NCBI GenBank assembly: GCA_950295325.1
Contig: OX485806.1
Span: 23,126,001-23,190,000, forward strand
Direction: 5' to 3'
Length of the DNA stretch: 64,000 bases
Source: Polytrichum commune
Lineage: Eukaryota; Streptophyta; Polytrichopsida; Polytrichales; Polytrichaceae
The notes under the pieces are model-generated. The model had not been told where the DNA came from. It made no database searches and worked only from the letters and a program-made list of their open reading frames with translations. Below, piece after piece: positions 37,706-53,370 of the stretch. Numbering within the stretch: the first letter of the stretch is position 1; every line of letters starts with the position of its first letter. The position numbers and the translations under genes were made by a program.

Positions 37706-38790
37706 CCGTCGGCTCTACGAGGATTCAGCTCTTCGCATGTATCTGTGGGATTAAGGTTTGTACAGGTTTGTGCAGTAATCAGCGAATTTATATATTTAGG
37801 AGGTACTAGCGCTCGAACCTTTCGCAGGTTTCTGGGAAGGCAAGGTTGAAGGTACAGATGGATGAGATGAGCTTGCAGATTATTACTTGAAAGATTTGAT
37901 GAGGGCCGTAGTAGATCCGGTCTTCTGAGGGAGAGTGGAGGTTTCTGTTCAGTGCATGTAGTAGTTCTCAGAAGTTGGTGAAAGTTAGTCATTCCACCCA
38001 TGTACTCTACAATTTTGTTATGTCTGCACAGTGGAGACAAATTGGAATGAAAATATCTCAGAATCCTCTAGTCTCAAAAATAATCCGAGCAATCCATGCA
38101 TACTATCTGAGAGCCCGCATTCTTGAGTACGTTGCCAGTTGTCAACTGTAAGCACTATTTGGAACTGTGTTCCTAGGGAATACAAGCTGCTAACGTGTTA
38201 ATGCTTAAAATGTCCTTTGTTTAGAAATATGATATGCATGATTACGTTGTCATGTTGCAATTATGTCATCGAGAAGGTGATTATGTATTGGTGAGAATCC
38301 AGTATTTGGAGCAAATTTTGTCATGGAATCAGCTGGAATTACATAGACACGAGTAGTTTGTAATGGATTCTATTCCCCAATCATTCTGTCCCTCGGCTCT
38401 TCTTTTGTGCAGGTTCTCCATATAGGTCCGCATGGGCGATGTAAAGAATAAGCTTACAGGTTGATTTCCAGTACGCCTGACAGATTATTACAACATCCCT
38501 CATGTTATGTGCATTATAAATTCAAAGCTTGCATATGTTTTTCATGAGCCAGAAGTAATCCGTATCCATTGCAGTTATGCAGGTGTGGATGGACTTACAT
38601 TGTCCTTAAATCTAAAACACCTCACTCACCCTTCAAAAATGTGCAACTTTGATGAGACCAAGTGGTACAGTTTACATAATTTCTCAGGTTTTGCATTTCA
38701 TTACTTTCACAATTGGAAGTGGTATGAGGTGAACTAAATTTGACTCTACAAAGTCAACATGGTAATGGTGATGCAGAAATTAAGTTCATC
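37706..38790 (+). other. GIF 3' untranslated and downstream sequence
   Basis: The GIF stop is at 37703-37705. The following kilobase is unique in this window, with no coding gene. The transcript end is not obvious; an AATAAG near 38447 is only a weak poly(A) candidate. Confidence 0.35.
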
Positions 38791-38794
38791 GTCA

Positions 38795-40286
38795 CCCTGT
38801 AGCGGGCACTTCCAGCTCCAGACGATTTTGGCCGGTGGATCAGATTCGGTATTGCCTCACCCACTTAGCAAATGAGAATCATGAAGATTGTCAGTTCAAG
38901 TTTTTCACTGTAACTTGAACTTTTATTTCCAATCGGTCCAGTTCTCCCAGGGTATTTTGATCACAAGATTTCGCACGAGATGATTGGCCTCCAAACTGTG
39001 GTCATAACCATTTTCGTCATTGTATTTGGATTAGCTCGTCGAAGTGAAGATCTCTCTTGAATGGACATATAAGGCCCCCAATATGTTGACAGTTGAGCCT
39101 AAAATAGTTAACCATTGAGCACATAGTCAAATCTCTTTGAACACTTGTCTTCTTGTTGTTTGCATTTAGATTTACACCTAAGCACACACCACTCTAATAG
39201 AGGTTTCCCATTAAGATAGGTCACCAAACTAGGCCCTCTTACCTTACACAGACTTGCTTTTAGATATCGATTTGGAAGGCAAATGCTTGTATTGCTTTCA
39301 ACAGAACCAATTACCATCAGTTTTGCATGCCGGATCCAAAAGAATGAGCACAGTAACACCTGCTCCTAGGCTATAAACCTCTCAACCTGCCAAAACTGCT
39401 TGTAGTTTAAAAATGCCACAAACTTACCAAGCCCTTCTGCTAACCTTTCTAAATCTTGCCAATCCCGGCACTTTCATGAAGCTTGTAAACTTCTCTAATG
39501 TGCCATCAGCAATTAGTTTTTTTCCAGCAAATAAGAGACACACGCAGAGAAAATCAATGTCAAGAAATGCCTGAGGGTTTGCGCTTCAGAGGGTTTCACT
39601 GCATCATTTGCATTCATGGTGCCCTGAAGATGTTGATGCACTTTGACTGTGGCTGGCAAGGACCATGTTGCCACTGCTGGCAGACCTCACAGCCACTTCC
39701 TCCTACCTAAGCTTCAATGGGAGCAGGAGTAACTACCTGTTGCAAAAGGTACTGAGGTAAGTGGGCCTAAAACAGACACTATAAGCTCTGCACCAACTTA
39801 TCTTATGAAATTAAACACAAATTAGGACAAGATAATTAGGACATCCAAGTAGAGGCCATAGCCATTTTCCTCATTATTTTGGAAGCTCACATGAACATCT
39901 TATCAGTATCAAACTGAAGATCCTCTTTCTTTTCAATGATCATATAGGTTCACCCTCTTAAGTTGCCTCTTGAACCTGTAGTGGTTAACAAATAATTGAA
40001 CACATAATCCAATCTCATGTTGCTTGTTCTTAGCCACACACCTGACCAACCACTCAAACACAGGTATCTTATTCATTGGGAAAATGAAGATCCTCTTTCA
40101 TCTTGATTGATCATAACCAATTATGCTGACTATTGAGCCTAGAACAGTGAACAAATTTTGAGCACAAATTCTAATAGAGTCCTGTCGACACATGATGTCT
40201 TTTTGGTGTCTGTTCTTAGATCCACACCTAATCACACACCATTCAAATATAGGTGTCTGATTAAGATAAGACCTGCTTACCTTAGT
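38795..40286. repeat. Degraded repeats between GIF and uL4, forming the uL4 3' side
   Basis: Three partial copies of the GGTAGATG-ended family lie at about 39085-39245, 39815-40110 and 40115-40286. They are preceded by a GGGCACTTCCA-type piece (38806) that recurs at 56190 and 62615. The last copy ends one base short of the uL4 stop codon, so the uL4 3' untranslated region must be built from repeat sequence. Confidence 0.6.
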
Positions 40287-43200
40287 TCATCTGTTGATGG
40301 GTGTATGCAACCGTCTTTCAATGCTTCGGATCGCCGAAACTGTCATTATTAGAGTATCATGTTGTAAGATGCTGTAAACATTAAGTCCCTGCACGAAACC
40401 AACACAAGCTACAATAATCAGATTGGGCTAAACCAGCTGCTAAGAATCAGGAAAATGTGCTGTGGGCAATCTTGTAATCCATTTCCAAAAGTCAAGTCAT
40501 GGACACAATAGAGTTATCAGCAAAGTCCCTCAAGTTTTTTCTTTGAGGGATTTTTCTATAAGAGCCTGTTAGAGAGTCTTGTGTCAGAGCTTAGTTTTGA
40601 TGCATCGGTAATGATCCTTGAACCTCCTCTTCCAATCCAAATTATTTTAAGAAAACTTTAGAATCTACAGTAGGGTCTGACCTATGGGATATGACACCCT
40701 TAATCCCGGCTCAGCCTATGCAAGGATAGCTTGGCCCACTGATCCTAGTATGGCAAGCCAGATTTCTATAGCCCAGCTCCATTCTTTTAGCATGTTAGTT
40801 CAAGCCTGAAGAAAACTTGATGACTTTATGCATAAGCTCTCAAAACTCACCTTTTACCCAAATCACCCAGAATTTGACCTGGAGACTTTACAGATAACTC
40901 TAATATATATGCTAAAATGATGACAAATCTTTTACCTTTGCAGGAATGACATTCGCATAGTGCAAGTTGCCAGTAGCTTGGCATAGAGGAGCATTGATTT
41001 CCTCAGCATCATCGACAAAGAGCACTTTCTTGCACTCCATATCGGCAATCAAGCGCTCCATCTCTCGTGTCCTACGTGTGGGTGGAATGATTGAATCAAA
41101 AACCTTCAGCTGCAGAAAGAAAACAACTCTTTTTTTAGTATGCACCTTCAACAAGAGACCACCCTTGCAAACAGAAGAGTATGCAAGTTGTGAGTTGCAA
41201 TGAATTTGATCCACTTAAGCCCCCCTTTACACTAGAGCTCAAGTTGAGAGATCGAACTTGCAAATTTTGGGAGTTTGATTACTTGGAGTTGACAAGCTTT
41301 CAACCAGAGCTTAAACTATGGAGAGCTTGCTTCACCAGTCCTCAATCATCCTCTATTGAGCAAAGTGAAAATGGCCATGCTCAAAGTGAGAAATCAAGGG
41401 GGAGAAAATACTAAACAGAGAAGCATTCATGACGAACCAAAGAATGCTTGACAGCCCATTGGCTTGGGGCCCACAAAACAAGACATCAAACTCTCAACAT
41501 TCCTCAGGTACCTCATGGAGGTAGCTTAGGATTTTGAACAAGAGCTTGTGAATAATGACCGAGAGCTTGTTGTAGTTGTTCCAGATGGCATAGTTGGATC
41601 CATCAAGGCTTATCCCGTCTACGCATAAACCCAGTAAAGGGTTCAAGCTCTCAAGTTGAAAACTCAAAGGTAAAATGGATTTGAGTGAGCAAGCATGCTT
41701 AAGATTCTCCTTTCTGCCAATGAGAAGGCTCCCATCTTTGAGCTCGCAACCTCTCTAGCATAAAGGGGGCCTTATACATCTTGTGATGAACTACATGATG
41801 AGGGTGAATCAACTCCCAATGTCCCAATACACAAGTGACAACAAGGTTGGGATTTTTACATTCTAATGATCCTCGTCCAAGTTCCAAGTAGATTTATATA
41901 CCTTCCCTTCAGCAACACGAGCTGAAAGCGCTACTTTAAGGCCTAGCCGACGAACTTGCTTCTGCAAACCAATCTCATGGCTCCGAGGCTTTGGACCATG
42001 CTGCGTCGCTCCTCCTCGAAACTGTATAATATAACACAAATAATAATAATTCAGTGTAGACAAAACGGACATTGACAAAACATCACTATACCTCAAGGAA
42101 CAGCTCAGAAACAGATGTTTCCAGAACACACTGAAGTGCAATGAGGGTGATTTTATGACTTTATGAACAAACATAGGGTTGAAATTTAGGTTTTTTGTTT
42201 ATATATTTTAAAATTGTAAGACCTAAAAGGTTGAAATATCAGTTGATCCAATGCTGAATGAACCAACAGCTGAGCTTGCACTGAATAAATATATTAAACC
42301 CTGAGGGGTATGTTCCAACACTGACTCAAGATTTTCAGGACCGCCATTCTACTTCGAGAAACAGCTCAGAAAAAACACATCTTCAAAAAACTGGAGTGCA
42401 ATGAAGGTGAGAGACATCATCACAAACCTATAACTTCCTAAACCAGCACATCAAACAACTACTTTGAATCGCTGCCAACCAAACATACGGTTGATATGTT
42501 AAACTCTTTTTTATGTCTTATAGTTGCAAGACCTAAAAGATGGAATCATGGCTTAATCAATGTTGAATGAACCATTAGCTAAATATAACCTAGCACTGAT
42601 TAGATATTAAACCCTAATGGGTATGTATCAACACTGACTCGGCATATATTTGAAGATATCATTAAACTCTTAGGTCTAAGAATGACATTAGAAATAAACT
42701 AACCTGTGGACCTCGTAGGGACCCATGTCGAGCCCTGCCACTTCCTTTCTGGGGACCAGGCTTCCTCCCTGTCCCACTAACTTCATGAATACCCCTCGTA
42801 GAATGTGTACCCTGTATGCAATCATAAATTCATAAATAGCTGTGAGATTTGAAGCATTCATGGAATTATGACTCTAAAAGGAGAATGTGTCATTCAAATG
42901 CAACAAGGCCATCAGTGGAGGATTTGAAACCCTCCATTGGTTAACATTTCTATATCTGTGCATGTAGGCTGTCAAAGACAAGTACAGCTTTCAGAAAATA
43001 ACTATGCAGTGAAGTTTAGAGCAAGCAACGACATCTACGGATTTGCACCCAAAAATACAACTACTACACAAATCCAGGCATGCAATCCACTAATAAACTT
43101 CAAGCAAGATAAGTTTAAGAACTCGTGCTTTCCATATTTCTGTGGCCCCTATTCCCTTTTTGTTTCACTCACCTGACGTCTTTTTGCCAATTGCCAACGG

Positions 43201-45035
43201 ACAACACGGTGCACAATGTCAGGTCGAATGGGCACGTCAAAAACATCACCCGCAATTGTTGCCAGACCTTTGTCCTCACTCTCAAAGTTGGTAACATTTA
43301 CCTCGATATCCTTCAGCTTGCCTGCAATTCCACAAATCAATTGACATCTCATACTTTCAAAAGGATTATCGGATACTTTTTTCTTGGCACCCACTTGTAG
43401 TAAGATATAAAACACACAATTGGTGTGAGATGATTAGCAAATCCAAATCATGCCCATAGCCATTTGCCTCATACTTTTTGGTGCTCACATGCGTATCTTA
43501 GTCATTATCGTCATGCTCTTTAAGTGGTCATGTAGGAACCCCCCCCCCCCAAATTATGTTGATTAGTGTGCCTAGAATTGTTAGCATATCTTGAGCACAT
43601 GTCCAATCTTTTTTAAGCACATGTCTTTTTGATGTTCATTGTTAGATCCACTCACCACATATCACACAAATATAGGTGTCCAAATTCTTGCTATGTTGGA
43701 ATTAGGCACATCTACTTGAAGACTTGGTTGGAGAGGTGCATCACGTATGGAAACATTCTTAGACTATCCGGATCACCTAAGTATTATTCCATTTGCATTG
43801 GAACCTATACAGGCTACTCAAGAATGTAATGGATCGGTTCAGTCGATGCCACTATACTTGACTGCAAGAAGCACGCATACTAAACCCCCACATTTAAGGA
43901 TGTCTTTTACAGAACCAAAAACCCCAAGCCCTTGCTGATACAGAGTAAAATTATCTTTCTGGATTTGACTTGCCTCAACAACTTAGAATTAATGGAAGGC
44001 AGGCAGAGGCTGTAATTTAGCTTCAAACTTATCTAGCAAATTCCTTGCATTGCTGCATGCATGAATTCTACTAAACCCTAAACCCTAATGGGGGAAATAA
44101 GCAACCTCTTCAAATTCCTTGTGCAGTAGTTCTCCGCACCAATCAAGGAAACTCTAGAACTCACTCTGGAGCTCAAATTCTTCCTACTGTAGATCTACAG
44201 AATTGAGAAACCTGAATCTCATTCCTTCTTCCAAATCCATGGAGAAAATTCTGCACAGCCTCCAAAGATTTTCCACACATGAAATTTCTAAACCTTAAAC
44301 CCTAATGGGGAAATTTAAACAACTTCTTGGCATTCCTTGTCGGCGCCAATCAAGACAATCCTACAGTAACTCCTAAGCTCAAATTCCTCCTACCACGGAT
44401 TTAAGACATAGAGAAACCTGAAATCCTCATTCCTTCTTCACAACTCCACCGAGAAAAGGCTGGAGAGCCTTCCGGAGATGTTTTCAACTACCGAGAAAAA
44501 CCCTAAGAATCTTATAACTTGCTTGGAGGCAGAGAGAAACGAGTTACCGACCTTGAGTAGTAGCAAACACATGCTTCGCAGCAACGGTGGCATGCCCTAA
44601 TCGCTGCCCAGACAACCACGACTGCCACAAACTTCCTTGCTGACCCTGCATTTCGCCGCACCCTACTTAACATTAGATCCACATAAAACCCTAACAAAAA
44701 CAGGAAGAAAAATTGGAGGCAGGTGGCAGCAACGCAATGCGAACTCCAAACTCTACATCCTCAAAAACTAAACCCCCGCGTATGAATCCATCACAGGAGC
44801 ACATGTAATACGTTGCATTGTCACATCCTCTACGGCGACTTGAGCATGTCGAAGATACGATGCGAGAGACTGCAGGGGGGAGATTTGATGGCAAACGAAG
44901 AGTAGCCATTTAATGTTTTACTGGCAGCAAAATGCTGCTTCAAAAAGTTCTTGAAAACTGCAAGTGAGAAATCTCAAGGCTTACAGATGCTTGAGAGCGG
45001 GCCGAAGCCCAGAGGGAGCGCGCAATGCCCGCCAT
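40287..45035 (-). CDS. RPL4: Organellar (probably mitochondrial) large-subunit ribosomal protein uL4
   Basis: Seven exons on the minus strand: 45035-44985, 44645-44552, 43321-43173, 42811-42704, 42021-41902, 41109-40936 and 40388-40287, giving 265 residues. Residues 1-48 form an Arg/Ser/Ala-rich, acid-free presequence ([17 protein letters not shown], then exon 2), typical of mitochondrial import. The bacterial uL4 core follows: [21 protein letters not shown] closes exon 3, and exon 4 holds the conserved basic loop with [20 protein letters not shown]. Exon 5 has the GPKPRSHE and ALSAR motifs; exon 7 has [14 protein letters not shown], the conserved C-terminal strand. uL4 binds 23S-type rRNA and lines the exit tunnel. 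The start has an in-frame TGA six codons upstream. Exon 2 ends at a GTCGGT donor, chosen because the nearby GTAACT donor breaks the frame. I judge it mitochondrial rather than plastid from the short length and presequence. The first ATG inside exon 2 territory (44651) abuts the acceptor and is probably spliced out. Confidence 0.92.
41218..41771. mobile_element. PIF/Harbinger-like MITE in uL4 intron 5
   Basis: The ends are AGCCCCCCTTTACACTAGAG and the imperfect mirror CTCTAGCATAAAGGGGGCC, flanked by TTA (41215-41217 and 41772-41774). It is 554 bp. It occupies most of the intron between exons 5 (41902) and 6 (41109). Confidence 0.75.
43415..43725 (+). mobile_element. GGTAGATG-family copy in uL4 intron 2
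   Basis: It carries GAGATGATTAGCAAATCCAA, CATAGCCATTTGCCTCATA, TTGAGCACATGTCCAATC and the end GGCACATCTAC. A 10-base C-run (about 43540) lies where the copy at 54682 also has a C-run. Confidence 0.65.
44080..44485. repeat. Diverged 217-bp tandem duplication in uL4 intron 2
   Basis: Unit 1 (44080-44270) and unit 2 (44297-44485) align along their length. Each starts AAACCCTAATGGGG and continues through ATTCCTTGT, CCAATCAAG, GAGCTCAAATTC-like, GAGAAACCTGAA and GAGAAAA blocks. Each begins with a telo-box. Confidence 0.65.
44686..44694 (+). promoter_or_regulatory. Telo-box AAACCCTAA near the 5' end of uL4
   Basis: AAACCCTAA (telo-box) is enriched near starts of plant genes for ribosomal proteins and translation factors. 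This one lies in uL4 intron 1, just ahead of exon 2. Further copies lie in intron 2 at 44073-44088 (two overlapping) and 44297-44305. Function is inferred from motif and gene class only. Confidence 0.4.
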
Positions 45036-46615
45036 CTCTCGTTCCGAGTCTCAATTCTTCCAACTCGCCTTTCTTCTCCAGTGCGGACTCTTGTTCACCT
45101 CCACCAACCAAAACCCGCTTTCATCAACTTTGTGGATGATAACATTTGAATGATAACGCACATACGGTCCGCCTTCTGTCTAAGAAAAGCACTACATCGT
45201 GTATGGTATTTAGTGTCACATGCGTAATAGTGTCACTTACCCTATTTTGAGGCATATGCTAGGTTACACTAATGACCAACAACTTCACGCCAAGTGTCAG
45301 CTCATGACACTTGGCGTTCACGTGTGCTTTTTAATATCTTGGCATGAGTATGTTTAATTATGTTTTGAGATGTATGCTCATTGCTCATGTTACACAATGG
45401 TCTACGAGTTAATTAAAGTGTACACAAATGATACTTGGCTTTAGAATGTTTAATACTATTTTTCTCTTGCATACTAGAATGTAAACACATAACACTTGTC
45501 ATCAGTATATTTAATAATATATTCCCCTTACATGCTAAATCACAAAACTATCCTCTCAAGTATCCCAATGTGCTACACTAAATGTCATAATGTAACTAAT
45601 TTCTTCATTTCAGAAGGTTACTTGTATTGATGAATAGTATCATATTCACAATTAGCGGACATGACACTTTGAGACCTCTAGGCATCTAGTTTAGGTCCTT
45701 CACAAATAGAGTATGTGACATTAAATATCATAAACATTTTACACTTATAAGCTCGATTAGGGTGGGAATATACTAGGGTCTAGCACTAAAAGAAACTCTA
45801 AAATCAAGTGATCTTATTGGTCAAGATCAAAATCTCGGGTTCAAGGAGTTTGTAGTAGAGTCCAAGTCCAAAGTATGAAAAATGAAATGGTGTTAATGTG
45901 GCACCATTTTCCTTCCAAATCTCATAAGTTTTGACACAAGAAGATACTCCACCTAGTTTGAGAAACTAATCTTCAAGCTCGGGTCCAATCTTGAGTCCAA
46001 AAGTAAGGTCCATTAGGGGGTGTTTTGGACTCCAAGTTTCTAGGGCTTATATCTTAATGTAAATCCTCCTTAAACATCTCATTTAGTGTAGTTCACACTA
46101 AATGAAATGTGCATCATCTATCCACATTAATTATCTTGCAATCATTGGGTGGCAACTAAAGAGTGTCGTATGACACTTGATCCTACATGACAAGTTGAAA
46201 TACACCAATTTAAAAGCACACTACGTGTTCATCATTGCCTTACAACATTGAAACTTTAACTAATTATTAATGTGGACCACATTATTTTCTAGTCCTAACT
46301 TCTTTTTCAATAATAATTATTGTTATGGGCCACATGATTTACTATTATGGACATAGATTGTGTGGTAAGTAAATTATGACGAGTGACAAGTGGCACTAAA
46401 ACAACACATCAATGTTAGAGAGTTTGAATATCAATGTTAGTGTGGCCCAAGAGAAACAAATATTCAGCACTTGAATTTTACTGCCACACTAAATAGTGTA
46501 TTTGTGGATGAAACCGTACAAGTGGATGAATACGTGGATGCATGCTTCCGGCAAGGAACAAAACAGAAGAAGGAACACAAATTTCCGAAACTCGTCGAGA
46601 ATTCGCTCGTTGGCG
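45036..46615. promoter_or_regulatory. Intergenic region between divergent uL4 and COQ5
   Basis: The uL4 5' side (45036-45140) is GC-rich and probably carries its leader. A TIR element (45200-45731) and a second dispersed repeat (about 45755-46120, shared with 28430-28740 and 7315-7440) fill most of the rest. COQ5 control sequence is probably within 46120-46615. No TATA box can be claimed. Confidence 0.45.
45200..45731. mobile_element. Uninterrupted copy of the 19637-20617 element
   Basis: The ends are ATGGTATTTAGTGTCACAT and the mirror GTGACATTAAATATCAT. The interior matches 19637-20617 but lacks the MITE found there; the junction here reads GTGCTACACTAAATGTCAT. Confidence 0.7.
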
Positions 46616-50672
<4,057 letters not shown>

Positions 50673-53370
50673 GCTTGGAAGTCCTTGACAAATTAAATTG
50701 GCAGCAACGAAAGCAGACTCGTGGTTGCCATCATCATCTACAATATCATTTCTTTTATTCAGGGCATTGAGATTAGCTAGCAAGGCAAGTAGATACAAAA
50801 AGGATAATTTTGGAAGAAGATAATGAACATGTGCATCTTTTGAAGGTTTCAATGATTCAATGTTTCTGTTTTAAAGTAACTTAGAGGTAGAGAGCAGTTT
50901 CCAGTTGTAAAACTAAGTGGACTGCTCCTCAAACAAAGCAAAAGCTGCACATGTTACACATTCTGCCAATTCATTGTGCAGGCAGGTCTAAGCCCCTTAC
51001 CAATTAAAGGGGTAAAGCATTGTCTAAGATGTGCTATTAAATTACATTTTCAAGTTCATCTTGACAAAAGAGAAGCTGTGAGGTACCATCAAATGATCAC
51101 ATTCACATGTGTTGTATATATACATATATATAAAGGGATTCTCAAATCAACCACACACTGGCTAAAACGACTTTAGAGATGCGTCACACAGTCACATGAA
51201 AGGTCAAATTTTGGACAATTCTAGATGTAAGATGAAATGTAAAGAAAGAGGAAGTGGAGTTGATAACTTGCTCCTCTACATGTGTGTGGTAAAAAATCAA
51301 CTTTTGTTCCTCTACAAATGAGAAGGCCCAACTAATGTTGGACTAGTATACATGTATCAATTAATGTCATCATAGAACCTCCATGTGGGTACCAAATTTG
51401 TAATTATTAGTTAGATACTGGTATTTGGTGGGTATGTCAAGGTGAGAATTTTTTGGGGAGAGGGAATTATCATGTTGTATTTAAGTAAAATCTGGACATA
51501 TTTTCAATATTTGGAGTTTTTAGTTGCTTCAATTCTATTGTAGGATCTTACGATACACATATGATATACCTAAATTTTATGGAAGATGTGTGAATCCTTA
51601 GTGATTGCTTAAATGTTATGCAATTAAAGTATGATGAAAATATTAAAATGCCTATTTTTATGCTAAATATAAATAAATAAATTTGGAATCGTGATATACA
51701 ATCAAAACGACTACTATGATATTATCATAATTAACTTTACATGTTCTATCATAGGATCTTATCATATAATCCTATGATAGAATTCAACATGTTATGATTT
51801 TGGACTTGGACTTAGTCCAATTTTATTTAAATATGTGTTTATCATATATGAGCGTACTTCTCATCCATCCAAGATAAAAACTTGACCGACTATAGGTTTG
51901 TTGCCAATTCATCTCAAATGACCTTGTAAACACTAGCTCAAGGTCTTTAAGATAATTTCGGTGTCAAATCAACTAAGAAAAAACCTTTGGGATGCATACT
52001 ATTTCACGGCTTATCATGTTGGATGGATGAGAGGTACACTCATAAGCAATATTTCCCTCTCTCCATAAGTTTTTTTGTATACTTGCGTGACTATTTGAGT
52101 CTTCATACCATTCAAAACCATGTTGATACTAGGGTGATTTTACCTAGGCATAAATCTGTATGGTTAGAATATAATATAATCCTCAAATACCCACACCTTT
52201 CTGGTATATAAAAAAAACAAAATGATGCCACGCCAACTTGATTGGTCCCAATTGCCAACTCTAGAGAGAGGAAATTATTGTTTACAAATATACCTCTCAT
52301 TCATCCAACATTAAGGCCTTCAAAGAGTATGAAGCCCAGAGGTAGGTTACTTTGAGTTAGGTTACTATGTTTAATTGAGTTGACACCAAAATTAGCTTTA
52401 AAGATGCCAAATTACTGTAGTTTCCTAGCAGCTTGGGCGGGTGTTTGCCTAATGATTAATTAAAGTGACGAAAACAGTTAGGCAACCTGGAAAATATTAT
52501 CTCAAAACCGGGCAATTTCAAAATACAATTAAAATAAGTTAGGCATTCATCTAAGTTTTCCTTACAGTTTTTAGATGGAAATTGTTAATTCCATTTAAAG
52601 TGGCTAATATACCCTATACCGTTACCTCCACCTCTAAAGCTCCCATTAGTTACCTAAAACTCTTATGTGACATGGTTTGTTATGTGTGTGAGATATGTTA
52701 CGTTTGTGAAAGATTGTGGATTAAAAATGTTAGAATGGCAAGGTAGAAGACTCACAAAATACTTTACAACGTATATTTAAACCTATTGACACCTAAAAGT
52801 TAATATATTGAATTACAACACATGTGAGTTGAGCATTTGTGATTTGATCATAGATGTGATTTTTTATTGTTTTAAAAAAAAAACGCAAATCTTGTCAATA
52901 ATTTCCTAAAAATTTAGGCACTCTTCGATTTATATATTTTCTGCCCAAGCTGCTAGAAAACTACGTTAGTGTACCTGAGGTTATTTGAGGTGAATCGCCG
53001 ACTCCGCTCGGAAAGACCAAAGCTTGTTGTAATTTTTATGGAATTTTTGATATCCACTTCTGGGGTGGACTCATGTGCCAAAATTCCAATCCCAGGAAAA
53101 CATGGAATTGTGCTTGAAAAAACCTGGTCTCGAATCGGCGATAACTTAGCAGCAGCGACTAAGTAAGTTATTACAATGGAGTAGATTCCAATTCTCTTCG
53201 ATTATTGCTGCCAAGACTCACCGTAGCTCAACTTTTCCTTCCAATTCGGTGTTGGGTTTGGGAGAGCACATTCAAAGCAGCATTTGGATGAGTTAGAGTG
53301 ACTTCAAAGCTTTTGAAATACCTCAGAGGACCTTCAAAAAAAACTCACCAAACAAAAAAACTTACAATTG
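50673..53370. other. COQ5 3' region, spacer and VTE6 upstream region
   Basis: The COQ5 untranslated region follows the stop at 50670-50672. The middle is AT-rich with a MITE (51848-52044) and a half-copy near 52283-52310. The last 400 bp before the VTE6 start probably hold its promoter and leader. No other gene is seen. Confidence 0.45.
51848..52044. mobile_element. ~200-bp TIR element, CTCATCCATCCAA ends
   Basis: GTACTTCTCATCCATCCAA (51854-51872) is mirrored by TTGGATGGATGAGAGGTAC (52018-52036). The family recurs twice in tandem at 63008-63458. Confidence 0.65.

Noticed and set aside
44512..44697. Alternative reading frame [10 protein letters not shown]... as the uL4 first exon
   Set aside because: No donor joins it to exon 3 in frame. 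The chosen frame joins cleanly and has an upstream exon with a start and a canonical donor.
46496..46615. Upstream in-frame ATG of COQ5
   Set aside because: It would add 40 residues (Trp/Met/Lys-rich) ahead of a good mitochondrial presequence. The ATG at 46616 is preferred, though not proven.
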